Below, piece after piece: positions 44,054-52,930 of a stretch of DNA of 64,000 bases. The stretch comes from Brevibacillus reuszeri (GTDB taxonomy: Bacteria > Bacillota > Bacilli > Brevibacillales > Brevibacillaceae), in the NCBI RefSeq assembly GCF_001187725.1, contig NZ_LGIQ01000009.1:1479875-1543874 (forward strand), written 5' to 3'. Each line of letters starts with the position of its first letter. Position 1 is the first letter of the stretch. Below the pieces are notes generated by a model. It worked only from the letters and a program-made list of their open reading frames with translations. It was not told the DNA's origin and ran no database searches. The translations under genes were made by a program, and so were the position numbers.

Positions 44054-45625
44054 TTATGATTGTGTCGCGAGTATCTCATAACGCAAGCGAAGCTCCCTTT
44101 TTAATATTTTTCCACTAGGATTACGGGGCAAGTTTTCCGCAATCACCACATATTTGGGTGCCTTAAACGACGACAGACGGTCTTTGCAAAAACCAAGCAG
44201 CTCCTCAGCCGTTACCGCCTCACCTGATTTTGGCACTACTACAGCGGTTACCGCTTCGATCCAGTAAGGATGCGGGATGCCAATAACCGCCACCTCTGAA
44301 ACCTTTGGATGCTGATAGATCAGCTCCTCGACTTCTCGGCTTGCTATATTCTCCCCACCTGACTTGATCATGTCTTTCTTTCGGTCTACGACCGTAATAA
44401 AGCCTTCTTCATCCATGATCCCCAAATCGCCACTGTGAAACCATCCGCCGTTAAAAGCTGCCCGCGTTTTTTCTTCGTCGCGGAAATATCCCAGCATCGC
44501 ATGACTCGTACGGTGTACGATCTCCCCGATACTGCCTCGTGGAACCTCCTGGCCTTCGTCGTCCACGATCTTTGTTTCAACGTTGAGAGCTGGCTTTCCA
44601 GCAGACCCTGCCTTTCTGATTTGTTCATTAGGCTTCAAAACTGTTGCAAGCGGAGCTACCTCCGTCTGACCGTAAAAGTTGTAAAATTGGGCATCAGGCA
44701 AGCGCTGATTGAGTTCTTTTAAAATTTCTACAGGCATGATCGCTGCACCGTAGTAGCATTTTTTGAGCGAAGTCAAATTGCGTGAGGAGAACGCTGGTGA
44801 ACGAAGCAAGGCGATCCAAACGGTCGGCGGGCAAAACAGCTGTGTAGCTTTGAACGTCTCTACCGTCTGCAGCATCAAATCAGGTGTAGCCTGCTCCAAA
44901 ATAATTCCGCTGCCCCCCAAATAAATGTAAGGGCCGAGGAAGCAGTGCAACTGCGCGCTATGGAACAAGGGCAGCGCATGTATAGCCACATCTTCTGATG
45001 TCATGTTTCCTTCGATAATTGTGCTTACGTATTCGGAAATGATGCTTTTATGGGGCAGCATGACGCCTTTTGGCTTCGATTCCGTTCCGCTTGTATAAAG
45101 AATCTGAGCAACGTCATCATCTGACAGCTCCACTTCTGGCTCGTGCGCTTGGGCATGGGCAATCATATCACGAAACGGGAGCCACTCCCCCTCAGGTGCA
45201 GCAGGTCTGGAGATCAGAGACAGGAGACGCGGGGAGATCGCTGCTTGCTCGATTGCAGATTGCGCGACGCCTTGAAACTCTGGCGATACGAAGCATGCAC
45301 TTACTTCGGAATGAGCCAAAATATATGCGACATCCTCTGTGTTCAGCATAAAGTTGATCGGCACCAGAATGACACCAGCTTTGGCCGAAGCGAAGGTCAC
45401 AATGGCAAAATCCAAGGAATTACGGGATAGCACTGCAAGACGCTCGCCTTTTTGCAAGCCTTTTTCCATCAGCACATTTGCTGTTTGATTGACAAGATGA
45501 TCGAATTGCCTGTATGTAAGAGCTTCTTCCTCAAACTGCAAGGCGACCTTGTCAGGAAAGCGCCCATGACTCCTTCGTAATATGTCACCTAGTGTATTTC
45601 TCCTGACTCGCTGGGACTCGATCAT
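44054..45625 (-). CDS. Acyl-CoA synthetase / AMP-dependent ligase
   Basis: 523 aa ANL-family enzyme, fatty- or aromatic-acid:CoA ligase type. P-loop YTSGTESKPKGV 177-188, YNFYGQTEVAP, FHSGDLGIMDEEGFITVVDRKKDMIKSGGENIAS hinge, catalytic lysine in NPSGKILKRELR. Resembles Bacillus YngI/LcfB-like proteins. GGGAGG before the start. A near-perfect cre and a TATAAT lie upstream, so carbon catabolite control is likely. Confidence 0.9.
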   Translation of the reverse strand: MIESQRVRRNTLGDILRRSHGRFPDKVALQFEEEALTYRQFDHLVNQTANVLMEKGLQKGERLAVLSRNSLDFAIVTFASAKAGVILVPINFMLNTEDVAYILAHSEVSACFVSPEFQGVAQSAIEQAAISPRLLSLISRPAAPEGEWLPFRDMIAHAQAHEPEVELSDDDVAQILYTSGTESKPKGVMLPHKSIISEYVSTIIEGNMTSEDVAIHALPLFHSAQLHCFLGPYIYLGGSGIILEQATPDLMLQTVETFKATQLFCPPTVWIALLRSPAFSSRNLTSLKKCYYGAAIMPVEILKELNQRLPDAQFYNFYGQTEVAPLATVLKPNEQIRKAGSAGKPALNVETKIVDDEGQEVPRGSIGEIVHRTSHAMLGYFRDEEKTRAAFNGGWFHSGDLGIMDEEGFITVVDRKKDMIKSGGENIASREVEELIYQHPKVSEVAVIGIPHPYWIEAVTAVVVPKSGEAVTAEELLGFCKDRLSSFKAPKYVVIAENLPRNPSGKILKRELRLRYEILATQS

Positions 45626-45640
45626 GCGCCTGCCTCCCTT

Positions 45641-45664
45641 TGGAAAACGTTTACAGACATTATA
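45641..45664 (-). promoter_or_regulatory. TATAAT and cre (CcpA) site of the acyl-CoA ligase gene
   Basis: On the minus strand TATAAT (45659-45664) is followed by TGTAAACGTTTTCC (45642-45655), matching the cre consensus TGWAANCGNTNWCA at 13 of 14 positions. It covers the expected start of transcription, a repressing position. Confidence 0.68.
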
Positions 45665-45707
45665 CTATAATTATCTATATAGTGTTTATTTTCTGATATT
45701 TAGAAAG

Positions 45708-45746
45708 AAAAAAACGGCAGCTTCCTCTGCATTTTTGAAGCTGCCG
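45708..45746 (-). terminator. Orphan minus-strand terminator
   Basis: CGGCAGCTTC and GAAGCTGCCG form a perfect ten-base stem, followed on the minus strand by TTTTTTTC. No gene precedes it on that strand before tatA's territory; see findings. Confidence 0.7.
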
Positions 45747-45991
45747 AAGGCCCCCAAGAAAATTTGAGTCCTTACGTACAGCATATACCAAATTGGCTGC
45801 TGCATCGACATTGGTTCTATTGGATTTTGAGGAAAAAACCAGCTGGATTGCTATCTTACGGAAAACTTTATAATAAACTCATGACTACACCACAAAAACG
45901 TCACAATTCTGTCACAAACCACGTGCTACTTTTTATTTTTCTCCCATATCTCAGTGTAATACTAACATTATGAAAAAAGGAGGGATTCGTT

Positions 45992-46264
45992 GTGCATTTT
46001 CCAAATCTAACTGGTATTTTATTTTTATTCGTCATCGGTATCATATTGTTCGGGCCCTCAAAATTACCTCAATTGGGGAGAGCTGTTGGCAGCACTTTAA
46101 AAGAGTTTAAACTCGCTTCGCAAGGACTCCTCTCAGAGACAAAGGAATCCCCTGAGAAAAGTGCTTCCCAACAGCTTTCCGAGCAGGAATATCGCATGCA
46201 AATCGAACAAGAGATTCGCGCTGAAATGGAAAGAGGGGCAACTGACAAAAACCATTCAAAATAA
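45992..46264 (+). CDS. tatA: Twin-arginine translocase subunit TatA
   Basis: 90 aa. N-terminal membrane helix (about 4-19) and hinge FGPSKLPQLGRAVGSTLKEFK, then a charged tail: textbook TatA/TatE. Oligomerises to form the pore for folded Tat substrates; it needs TatC, which is not in this window. GTG start behind AAAAGGAGGGA. Bacillus has several tatA genes, some unlinked to tatC, as here. Confidence 0.93.
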   Translation: MHFPNLTGILFLFVIGIILFGPSKLPQLGRAVGSTLKEFKLASQGLLSETKESPEKSASQQLSEQEYRMQIEQEIRAEMERGATDKNHSK

Positions 46265-46409
46265 ACACGTTCGAATTCGACTGAGCAATGGATCCATAAT
46301 CCTATGCTCTTTTTTATTTTTCAGGATCAGGAATGTTTCTTCTCCAGTCATTCATAACGCCTTAACCCATCTCATACTATAGAGACAAGTAACTGGTTGG
46401 TCCACCTTC

Positions 46410-47048
46410 TTATAGTAAAGAATTCGCGGCAATCGCCAACAGAATAATCCCACTTATCATCGTCCCGAATTGTCCTAATGTAAACGAACCGATCCGCACT
46501 GATGCCACTTTTTCACCAATACCGACCCCTACCCAAACCGTCAGGAAGCTCCCAATCGCTGCCGTTATGGAAATCGCATGCGGAGACAGCCCTATTAACC
46601 CTGCGCTCAAGCCATTCGTCACAGCATTCGCTGCCAGTGCAATCCCCAAAAAGAAAGCTTCCTTCAGCCCGATTTCACCTGACTTGTCAAAATCAGCTAT
46701 CTCCGGATTTTGCAATATTCCTTTTATACTTCTTGAACTCCCAGCAGCTTCACCTTCGCTTGCCGTCCCCAACTCTTTGTTTGTTCTTGGGACAGCTAAC
46801 AAAATGATGCGAATCCCGATTACAACCAGGATGAGTGCGCCCAGCAGCACAGGAAGAATACCCGGAAGAAGGTAAACAAGCATCTGACCAAAATAAATTC
46901 CGATTTCACTTAGAACAAAACAAATGCCAGCGATCAAAAGATTTGACCAAAAGCCAATCCGAATCTTGCGGATGCCATAGGAAATACCTACTCCCAAATT
47001 ATCAATGCTTGAAGAAATGGCAAAACCCAATATGATCAACCAAGTCAT
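46410..47048 (-). CDS. ytaF: Sporulation membrane protein YtaF (MntP-like)
   Basis: 212 aa, six membrane segments in two repeats beginning ILGFAISSSIDNLGVGISYG and FFLGIALAANAVTNGLSAG; the Asp/Asn pairs in these match the MntP/YtaF fold of Mn exporters. Annotated in Bacillus as a sporulation protein of unknown role. The ATG at 47048 has GGGGAGTGATGAG upstream; a longer frame crosses an AT-rich spacer. It stands alone. Confidence 0.85.
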   Translation of the reverse strand: MTWLIILGFAISSSIDNLGVGISYGIRKIRIGFWSNLLIAGICFVLSEIGIYFGQMLVYLLPGILPVLLGALILVVIGIRIILLAVPRTNKELGTASEGEAAGSSRSIKGILQNPEIADFDKSGEIGLKEAFFLGIALAANAVTNGLSAGLIGLSPHAISITAAIGSFLTVWVGVGIGEKVASVRIGSFTLGQFGTMISGIILLAIAANSLL

Positions 47049-47180
47049 TTTCTCATCACTCCCCACACAATTTGTAGTCATTGTATTGAGGTTGTTGAGA
47101 AAAAGTGCTTTTCCCAAGATTTTTTGTTGAAAAAAACTCAACACCCTTGTTCATCTGTTGCGGAAAGGAGTGTACACCTC

Positions 47181-47843
47181 GTGGCGGTAGACAATCAGCG
47201 CTCTGATTTGGGCACGATCATTAAATCATTGCTGAAGGAACGCTCCCTCTCTATGCGCAAGCTAAGTACGTTGACGGGAATTGACACGGCTACGATCTCG
47301 CGGATTGTAAACGGAAAACAGCAAGCAAAGCCAGATCACCTCCAGCAATTTGCCAATCACCTGCAGGTCCCCTTGGCTAGACTGCTGAAAGCCGCCGGTT
47401 TTGAGGTAGAGCTGGAATCAGCAAACACCCGCACAGATATGCATAGCTCAATCGATGCCATACAAGAGGTTCTCGCCTCATCCAATTTTTTTGACCATTC
47501 CTTCACAACCGAAATGGTTAAAGCCGAGCTGGCCAAATATGAAATCTATGCCCTCACCGTTGAGGGACGGCGGATTATTCAGGAAGACTTTTTTGCAAAA
47601 GTAGACCAGGTTAGCGGTGCCGGCCCATTCATCGAACAGCTCAGGGACATGTATGAACAATATTCAAAAGCAGATGCTTCCGATGAAATTCGTGCCGTGC
47701 TTGGAAGCGCCTTGTTGTATTTTATTTTGTCGGCGGATATTATTCCTGATTATATCTTCCCGATCGGCTATGTAGATGATGCCATTGCGGTTCAGCTTGT
47801 TCTCAATCGCCTTGTAGAGATGCAAAAAGAGCAACAGAGCTAG
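47181..47843 (+). CDS. XRE-family HTH regulator with DUF1232 (YkvA-like) domain
   Basis: 220 aa. XRE helix-turn-helix about 11-65 (LSMRKLSTLTGIDTATISRIVNGKQQ), middle helical linker, and DUF1232 about 160-205 (ADIIPDYIFPIGYVDDAIAV), a hydrophobic hairpin that usually associates with membranes. GTG start at 47181 after GGAAAGGAG. The combination suggests a membrane-tethered regulator (inference). Divergent from ytaF. Confidence 0.85.
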   Translation: MAVDNQRSDLGTIIKSLLKERSLSMRKLSTLTGIDTATISRIVNGKQQAKPDHLQQFANHLQVPLARLLKAAGFEVELESANTRTDMHSSIDAIQEVLASSNFFDHSFTTEMVKAELAKYEIYALTVEGRRIIQEDFFAKVDQVSGAGPFIEQLRDMYEQYSKADASDEIRAVLGSALLYFILSADIIPDYIFPIGYVDDAIAVQLVLNRLVEMQKEQQS

Positions 47844-47931
47844 TGAATGCTCATCCTGTGATCCATTCGGACATACCCCCTCTTTTCCGGAAGCGATTCA
47901 TCCGGGCGAGAGGGTTTATTCGTGTTCTCAT

Positions 47932-48813
47932 TCACATGGCAAAAAAAGAATGAATGAAAGCGCCTGCTGCTTCGGATAATGGGACATTTTTCAATTTGAC
48001 GATTCCAATCTCACGCGGCGGGATCGGTTCTATCAAATCAATTTCAAACAATGTAGAGCCTTCATGGTCAACAAATTCGCGGGTCAGACAGGAAACCCCT
48101 AGACCAATTCTGGCAAATTCCACGAGCAAATCTAAGCTTCCAAGCTCAATTTCCGGTTCCAGCCGGTATCCTTTTTGCTGCATGAACGAATTCAAGTATT
48201 GTCTGGAATTGCTGCCTTCTTCAAGCAGTATGAGCGGCAGACAAAGTAATTCATCCAGTGATAGCTTTTGATTCCGTAAGTGTTCAAAACGTGGTCCAGC
48301 AAAAAAGCAATCATGTACTTCAATTACTTTGTCCACTTCCAGTTGGGGATCGGTTACAGGTAAATTAACCAACGCAAAATCAATGCTGCCCTCTTTCAGC
48401 AGCGCTATACTTTCTGGTGTAGTTCGGTTCGTGACCTTTATTTTAATGGCGGGATGCTCATCATGAAACGACTCAAGCGAAGGCAGCAGGATGTATTTGC
48501 AAAGAGTATCCCCCGCCCCAATTCTTACTTCCCCAGCAAGCAATTGCCGCATTTCAGCCACCTTTTTTTCTCCGAGAGCGATGTAGTGAAAAGCTTGTTC
48601 GATGTACTCAAGCAGCACCGCTCCCTCCCGCGTTAAGACAACCCCCTTGGGAACTCGCGAAAAGAGAGCTCCCCCCATGCTCTTCTCCAATTGCTTTATC
48701 GAATGGCTGATCGCAGGCTGGGTAACATGCAATTTCTCTGCTGCTCTTGTCAAACTCCCTTCCTTTGCACAGGTATAAAAAACACGATATAACTCCAGGG
48801 GTGCATGTTCCAA
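47932..48813 (-). CDS. LysR-family transcriptional regulator (CysL/YwfK-like)
   Basis: About 293 aa. Winged HTH 1-60 (LYRVFYTCAKEGSLTRAAEKLHVTQPAISHSIKQLE), substrate domain after residue 90. TTG at 48813 lies ten bases after GGAGG and gives the family length; the frame upstream lacks a site, and an ATG overlapping there is in another frame. Divergent from a TauE-type exporter gene, the usual arrangement of a LysR regulator and its target; LysR proteins of this branch often control sulphur use. Confidence 0.9.
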   Translation of the reverse strand: MEHAPLELYRVFYTCAKEGSLTRAAEKLHVTQPAISHSIKQLEKSMGGALFSRVPKGVVLTREGAVLLEYIEQAFHYIALGEKKVAEMRQLLAGEVRIGAGDTLCKYILLPSLESFHDEHPAIKIKVTNRTTPESIALLKEGSIDFALVNLPVTDPQLEVDKVIEVHDCFFAGPRFEHLRNQKLSLDELLCLPLILLEEGSNSRQYLNSFMQQKGYRLEPEIELGSLDLLVEFARIGLGVSCLTREFVDHEGSTLFEIDLIEPIPPREIGIVKLKNVPLSEAAGAFIHSFFAM

Positions 48814-48868
48814 AGAGACATTACCTCCATTTATGAACGGTATCAATAACAACAATTTTATTTATACC

Positions 48869-48880
48869 AATAACCTTATT
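48869..48880. promoter_or_regulatory. Candidate LysR box between LysR and TauE genes
   Basis: AATAA-CC-TTATT, a short dyad followed by TATACT (48880-48885 region), which may be the -10 of the exporter gene. Confidence 0.4.
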
Positions 48881-48951
48881 ATACTTTACGTGAGAGGACG
48901 TGTTGCAACAACAAAACAAAGCATTTCACTTTAACAAGGGGGCTGCACATT

Positions 48952-49749
48952 TTGGTTATCGCAGGATTTTTAGCAATTGGCATCCTAACGGGAATTCTTT
49001 CAAGCATGTTTGGATTTGGTGGTGGGTTCGTATTAATACCTGTTATGTATTTGCTCCTGCCTGGTTTTGATGTCCCAGAAGCGGCTATCATGCATGTGGC
49101 GATTGGAACCTCACTAGCTGTCATGATTGTGAATTCCATCAATTCAACCATTTCGCATCATCGCAAACAACATGTTATTTGGTCCATTTTCTTCCGGCTG
49201 GCTCCAGCCATTGCCGTCGGTGCTCTTCTGGGGGGACTATCTACACCCTTTGTACAAGGAGATATTCTTCGCTACCTGTTCATCCTGCTGGTCGTTTATA
49301 CGATTGTCACTTCCATCTGGAAAAAATCATTTTTAGACGTAGATGGGCTATCGTTCACATTGCCCACTCCATTCAAAACGTCTTCGCTTGGCCTTGGAAT
49401 CGGATTTCTAGCTTCCCTATTAGGTGTTGGAGGAAGTGTCCTCACGGTTCCATTTTTGAGAAAACGGGGACTTGCCATGCTTCATGCTGTTTCGTTGGCC
49501 AATCCATTAAGTCTTCCGATCGCGATTGTTGGAGCCATTACATCCATCGCAACCGGACTACAGCAACCTGGCCTTCCTGCCTGGTGCTTCGGATTCGTTT
49601 ACGTGCCTGCCTTTTTAGGTATTGTTCTCGGCGGATTTCTCGGCGTTCCACTTGGTACCCGGATCGCCCACCGTCTCCCGGATCGGTTATTTTCAAAAAT
49701 ATATCTCAGTTTGTTGGTTGTGGTAGTTTTGATCATGGTTTTTGAATAA
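48952..49749 (+). CDS. Sulfite exporter TauE/SafE family protein
   Basis: 265 aa, about eight membrane segments. Opening repeat ILTGILSSMFGFGGGFVLIPVM and second repeat FLASLLGVGGSVLTVPFL carry the GxGGG family motif. Exports sulfite, sulfoacetate or related C2 sulfonates in known members. TTG start at 48952 behind AAGGGGG. Probable target of the divergent LysR protein. Confidence 0.9.
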   Translation: MVIAGFLAIGILTGILSSMFGFGGGFVLIPVMYLLLPGFDVPEAAIMHVAIGTSLAVMIVNSINSTISHHRKQHVIWSIFFRLAPAIAVGALLGGLSTPFVQGDILRYLFILLVVYTIVTSIWKKSFLDVDGLSFTLPTPFKTSSLGLGIGFLASLLGVGGSVLTVPFLRKRGLAMLHAVSLANPLSLPIAIVGAITSIATGLQQPGLPAWCFGFVYVPAFLGIVLGGFLGVPLGTRIAHRLPDRLFSKIYLSLLVVVVLIMVFE

Positions 49750-49761
49750 CATGCTTGAAAC

Positions 49762-49795
49762 AAATAAAAAAACCTCCGTTAGACAACGTGAGGTT
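49762..49795 (-). terminator. Terminator of the tRNA-Ser(UGA) gene
   Basis: On the minus strand AACCTCACGTT pairs with AACGGAGGTT, then T7; 40 bases after the tRNA. Confidence 0.78.
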
Positions 49796-49834
49796 GGTGA
49801 GTTCTTTTCAGTTTCATGATCAGTAATAGGAATA

Positions 49835-49923
49835 TGGCGGAGGGAGCAGGATTCGAACCCGCGTGAGCTTGCACTCTAACGGTTTTCAAGACCGCCCCGT
49901 TATGACCACTTCGGTATCCCTCC
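49835..49923 (-). tRNA. tRNA-Ser, anticodon UGA
   Basis: 89 nt including encoded CCA. Acceptor GGAGGGA/TCCCTCC, anticodon loop CTTGAAA, long variable arm (about 15 nt) as needed for serine, discriminator G. Single gene with its own terminator. Confidence 0.95.
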
Positions 49924-49995
49924 GCGTTACGGTTCAACAATAACTACTATAGCACAAGTCTTCTCTTATTTGCAAGAGGATTCTACTTTTTTTCC

Positions 49996-51414
49996 TCACC
50001 TCTTTACGATCACCAGCTTTAGCTCTGTCATTTCTTCCATCGCGTACTTGACCCCCTCTCTGCCCATTCCGCTCTCTTTAACACCACCATATGGCATGTG
50101 GTCGACACGGAAAGTAGGGATATCGTTAATAAGCACTCCTCCTACTTGCAACTCGTCAGCAGCCCGCAAGGCCATACTTAGATGATTGGTATACACTCCC
50201 GCCTGCAAGCCATATCGGGAGTCATTGACCAGCTCGATGCCATGCGAAACGGATTCTATCGGATTTATCAAGACAACCGGACCAAATACCTCCTGGCTTG
50301 AGATATTTGCACGCGCTGGCACACCTGTCAAAACGGTTGGCTGAAGCATGCGACCCGTCACCTGTCCACCGCACTCCACAAGGGCTCCTAGCTGTCTTGC
50401 TTCCTCGATCCATTGGAGGACACGCTTTGTTTCTGCTGGATGAATCATGGCTGAATAATCGGCTTCCTCAGAGAGAGAGTCTCCTCCCCGCAGAGCGAGT
50501 GTTTCCGCGACAAATCTGCGAACAAATTCGCTATATAACTCTTGAACCACGTAGATGCGCTGAATAGAGATACATACCTGTCCCGAGTAGGCAAATGCTC
50601 CAAAAATACAGCGTGGGATGACTTCCTCGAGCTGTACGTCACGATCAACAATCACGGCTGAGTTTGACCCAAGCTCAAGTGCAACTCTTTTTAATCCGGC
50701 CCGATTACGGATCGCGATCCCAACGTCAGGACTCCCTGTAAAGGTCACAGCTCGTACTCGAGGATCGGTAACCAGTTGATCGCCAACGATTGCACCACTA
50801 CCTGTTACTACATTCAGGGCCCCAGCAGGAACACCTGCCTGCTCAACCAGCTCCGCGAGAAAAAAAGCACTCAGTGGCGTTTGTGATGCTGGCTTCAGCA
50901 CCACTGAATTCCCGGCAGCCAAAGCGGGTCCCACTTTATGGGCAACCAAATTCATCGGAAAATGAAACGGGGTGATAGCTCCGATTACACCAAGCGGTTC
51001 TCTTACGGTGTACGCGATCCGTCCCTCTCCCCCTATGGCAGCATCGAGGGGAACGGTTTCTCCATGCAGCCTCTTTGCCTCCTCCGCGGCGAATTTATAG
51101 GTCTGAATGGTTCGAATCACTTCTCCACGTGCTGTCTTGATCGGCTTTCCTGCTTCGATTGCAATCAGTCGCGCCGCTTCCTCCAGCCTATCGTTCAATA
51201 GAATGGATATCCTCTCCAAGAGTGACGCCCTCTGGTAAGCTGGCAGCCTACGCATGAGCTTGGCTGCCTCACAAGCAGCTGCAATCGCCTTTTGTACAGT
51301 GTGTGGGTCTGCCTGAGGAATCTGGGCAATTTCCTGGCCGCTATAGGGAGAGTAAAGTGGCGCGTACTCCGCTGTGCTAACCCATCTGCCTCCAATAAAG
51401 CATGCTTTTTTCAT
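49996..51414 (-). CDS. Aldehyde dehydrogenase family protein
   Basis: 472 aa NAD(P)-dependent ALDH. Catalytic Asn155 (TPFHFPMN), Lys174 (VLKPAS), Glu247 (ALELGSN) and Cys281 (YSGQVCIS). Resembles the GabD/lactaldehyde/glyceraldehyde-phosphate-like group that oxidises semialdehydes. It is the next leftward gene after the yod-like operon but a strong terminator and 200 bases lie between, so it has its own unit; the shared role suggested in findings is inference. Confidence 0.92.
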   Translation of the reverse strand: MKKACFIGGRWVSTAEYAPLYSPYSGQEIAQIPQADPHTVQKAIAAACEAAKLMRRLPAYQRASLLERISILLNDRLEEAARLIAIEAGKPIKTARGEVIRTIQTYKFAAEEAKRLHGETVPLDAAIGGEGRIAYTVREPLGVIGAITPFHFPMNLVAHKVGPALAAGNSVVLKPASQTPLSAFFLAELVEQAGVPAGALNVVTGSGAIVGDQLVTDPRVRAVTFTGSPDVGIAIRNRAGLKRVALELGSNSAVIVDRDVQLEEVIPRCIFGAFAYSGQVCISIQRIYVVQELYSEFVRRFVAETLALRGGDSLSEEADYSAMIHPAETKRVLQWIEEARQLGALVECGGQVTGRMLQPTVLTGVPARANISSQEVFGPVVLINPIESVSHGIELVNDSRYGLQAGVYTNHLSMALRAADELQVGGVLINDIPTFRVDHMPYGGVKESGMGREGVKYAMEEMTELKLVIVKR

Positions 51415-51520
51415 AACCAGCCTCCTTCGTCATAAGAAAAATACGAGCTACCCGACCTCCAAACATTCTCCAACTCCCTCAAGCCTTCCTTGCCATTTTC
51501 TGTCGAGCCCCTCAAAAAAG

Positions 51521-51560
51521 AAACCGACCCTCGTCGACAAGAAATGACGAGGGTCGGTTT
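51521..51560 (-). terminator. Strong terminator of the yod-like operon
   Basis: AAACCGACCCTCGTC and its exact complement form a 15-bp stem around ten bases, followed on the minus strand by TTTCTTTTTTG. Confidence 0.88.
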
Positions 51561-51625
51561 AGAGAACTGCTGTCGATCGATGCCGATATAAATCTGATAC
51601 TTTTGACCTACAGGCAGTTGATATT

Positions 51626-52909
51626 TTATTTACTTTCTTCTTCAACACCGCACCATTCTATCAGGGTGAGGGCAAATATTTCTGCGCAACGGAACACATC
51701 GTTCAGTTCGATATATTCATTTGGATAATGTGCCACTTGCGTAACGCCAGGTCCCACAACAATGGCTGGTGTATCAGCCAGCGCTGTTAACAACCCTCCA
51801 TCTGTCCCCCAAGGAGACGCCTCTACAACTGCACGACTACCCGTAACTGCTGTGAACTGGTTATGCAAAATCTCCATAAGCGGGTGATCTTCAGCCACGG
51901 CTCCTGGAACCCAGCGCGCACCATACCATTCCAGCTCTACAGGCTGCTCAGCAAACCATGGATCAATTTCTACCAGTTGCTTCAGCGCAGCTTCCATTTC
52001 TGCCTTGGCATCCTCCATCTGCTCTCCAGGCGCCACACCCATGCGTCCCTCCAGCTTGACGAGATCAGCAACGGAAGAAGGCCATTTTCCGCCTTCAATG
52101 ACGCCGATATTAATCGGAATCGGGATCGGCAGTTTTTCGTACAGTGGATCATCCAGACGGTCGTTCCGCTCTTTTTCCAGCTTGCCGACGGCCTGCACGA
52201 CGAGCAAGCTTTTTTCGATCGCACTGACACCCTCATAGCGTGTTCCTCCGTGTGCAGAGCGGCCTTTTACCGTCAGCCGGAACCACATGGAGCCTTGCTG
52301 CTTTGGAAAAATTTTCATGTTGGTCGGCTCGGGAATCAGGGCTGCATCCGCTTTGTAGCCACGCAGAATGGTTGCCAGTGTACCCGCACCGCCACTCTCT
52401 TCCTCGACCACGCTTTGGAAAATGACGTCCCCTTTTAATTGGACACCCAGCTTTTGCAGTACTTGAATCGCGAGCAAAGAGGACAGGTTGCCCCCTTTCA
52501 TATCGGTAGCCCCACGTCCATACAGCTTCCCGTCCACGACCTTCCCACTGAAAGGATCGTCGCTCCACTGCGCACGGTCACCAGCAGGAACGACATCCAC
52601 GTGGCCATTCAAAACCATGGAGCGTCCTCCACCCTGACCTTTCCACACCCCTACAACATTGGGGCTGCTGTCAAACACAGTACGAGGCGATACAAAATAG
52701 GGATGAGCGAGCAGTTCTTCGCCTTCCATTACCCACAGATCAACCGCAAGTCCCATTTCAGCCAGCCGGCTTGCGATACTCTCCTGTATGGAACGCTCCT
52801 CCCCTTGAACACTTGGACTCTGCACCCACTCCTGCAATAGCGATGTGGCTTGTGCCCGGTCCTTTTCCAATTGCTCGTGAATGAGCGTCTGCCAATTTGC
52901 CATGTTCAT
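51626..52909 (-). CDS. yodQ: M20 family deacylase/peptidase, YodQ-like
   Basis: 427 aa. Two-zinc M20 hydrolase (ArgE/DapE type): His103 (GHVDVVP), bridging Asp136 (GRGATDMKGG), catalytic Glu170 region (EEESGGAG), PEPTN, and later TDGG and HYPNEYI. A dimerisation lid domain sits at about 205-320. In B. subtilis YodQ lies in yodTSRQ-yodP-kamA; here it is likewise the gene after yodR. Likely to remove an acyl group from an amino acid. Confidence 0.87.
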   Translation of the reverse strand: MNMANWQTLIHEQLEKDRAQATSLLQEWVQSPSVQGEERSIQESIASRLAEMGLAVDLWVMEGEELLAHPYFVSPRTVFDSSPNVVGVWKGQGGGRSMVLNGHVDVVPAGDRAQWSDDPFSGKVVDGKLYGRGATDMKGGNLSSLLAIQVLQKLGVQLKGDVIFQSVVEEESGGAGTLATILRGYKADAALIPEPTNMKIFPKQQGSMWFRLTVKGRSAHGGTRYEGVSAIEKSLLVVQAVGKLEKERNDRLDDPLYEKLPIPIPINIGVIEGGKWPSSVADLVKLEGRMGVAPGEQMEDAKAEMEAALKQLVEIDPWFAEQPVELEWYGARWVPGAVAEDHPLMEILHNQFTAVTGSRAVVEASPWGTDGGLLTALADTPAIVVGPGVTQVAHYPNEYIELNDVFRCAEIFALTLIEWCGVEEESK

Positions 52910-52930
52910 CCCCCGTTCCCTCGTTTTTAT

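Larger units (their letters stand above)
45626..45991. other. 366-base gap between acyl-CoA ligase and tatA
   Basis: AT-rich. Holds the ligase promoter/cre (left), the orphan leftward terminator (middle) and, on the right, a minus-strand TTGTGG-17-TATAAA pair near 45865-45895. Two + strand frames of 60-70 codons lack ribosome sites and look accidental. Confidence 0.6.

Noticed and set aside
45690..45822. Minus-strand frame of about 41 codons running through the orphan terminator
   Set aside because: No ribosome binding site and it would translate through the hairpin and T-run.
45582..45973. Two short + strand frames before tatA
   Set aside because: No ribosome sites; one crosses the ligase start and the other the promoter region of tatA.
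47089..47146. Third copy of the TGTTCAAAAAGTGG element upstream of ytaF
   Set aside because: Similarity is limited to GAGGTTGTT and AAAAAGTG with two extra bases; kept only as a remark.
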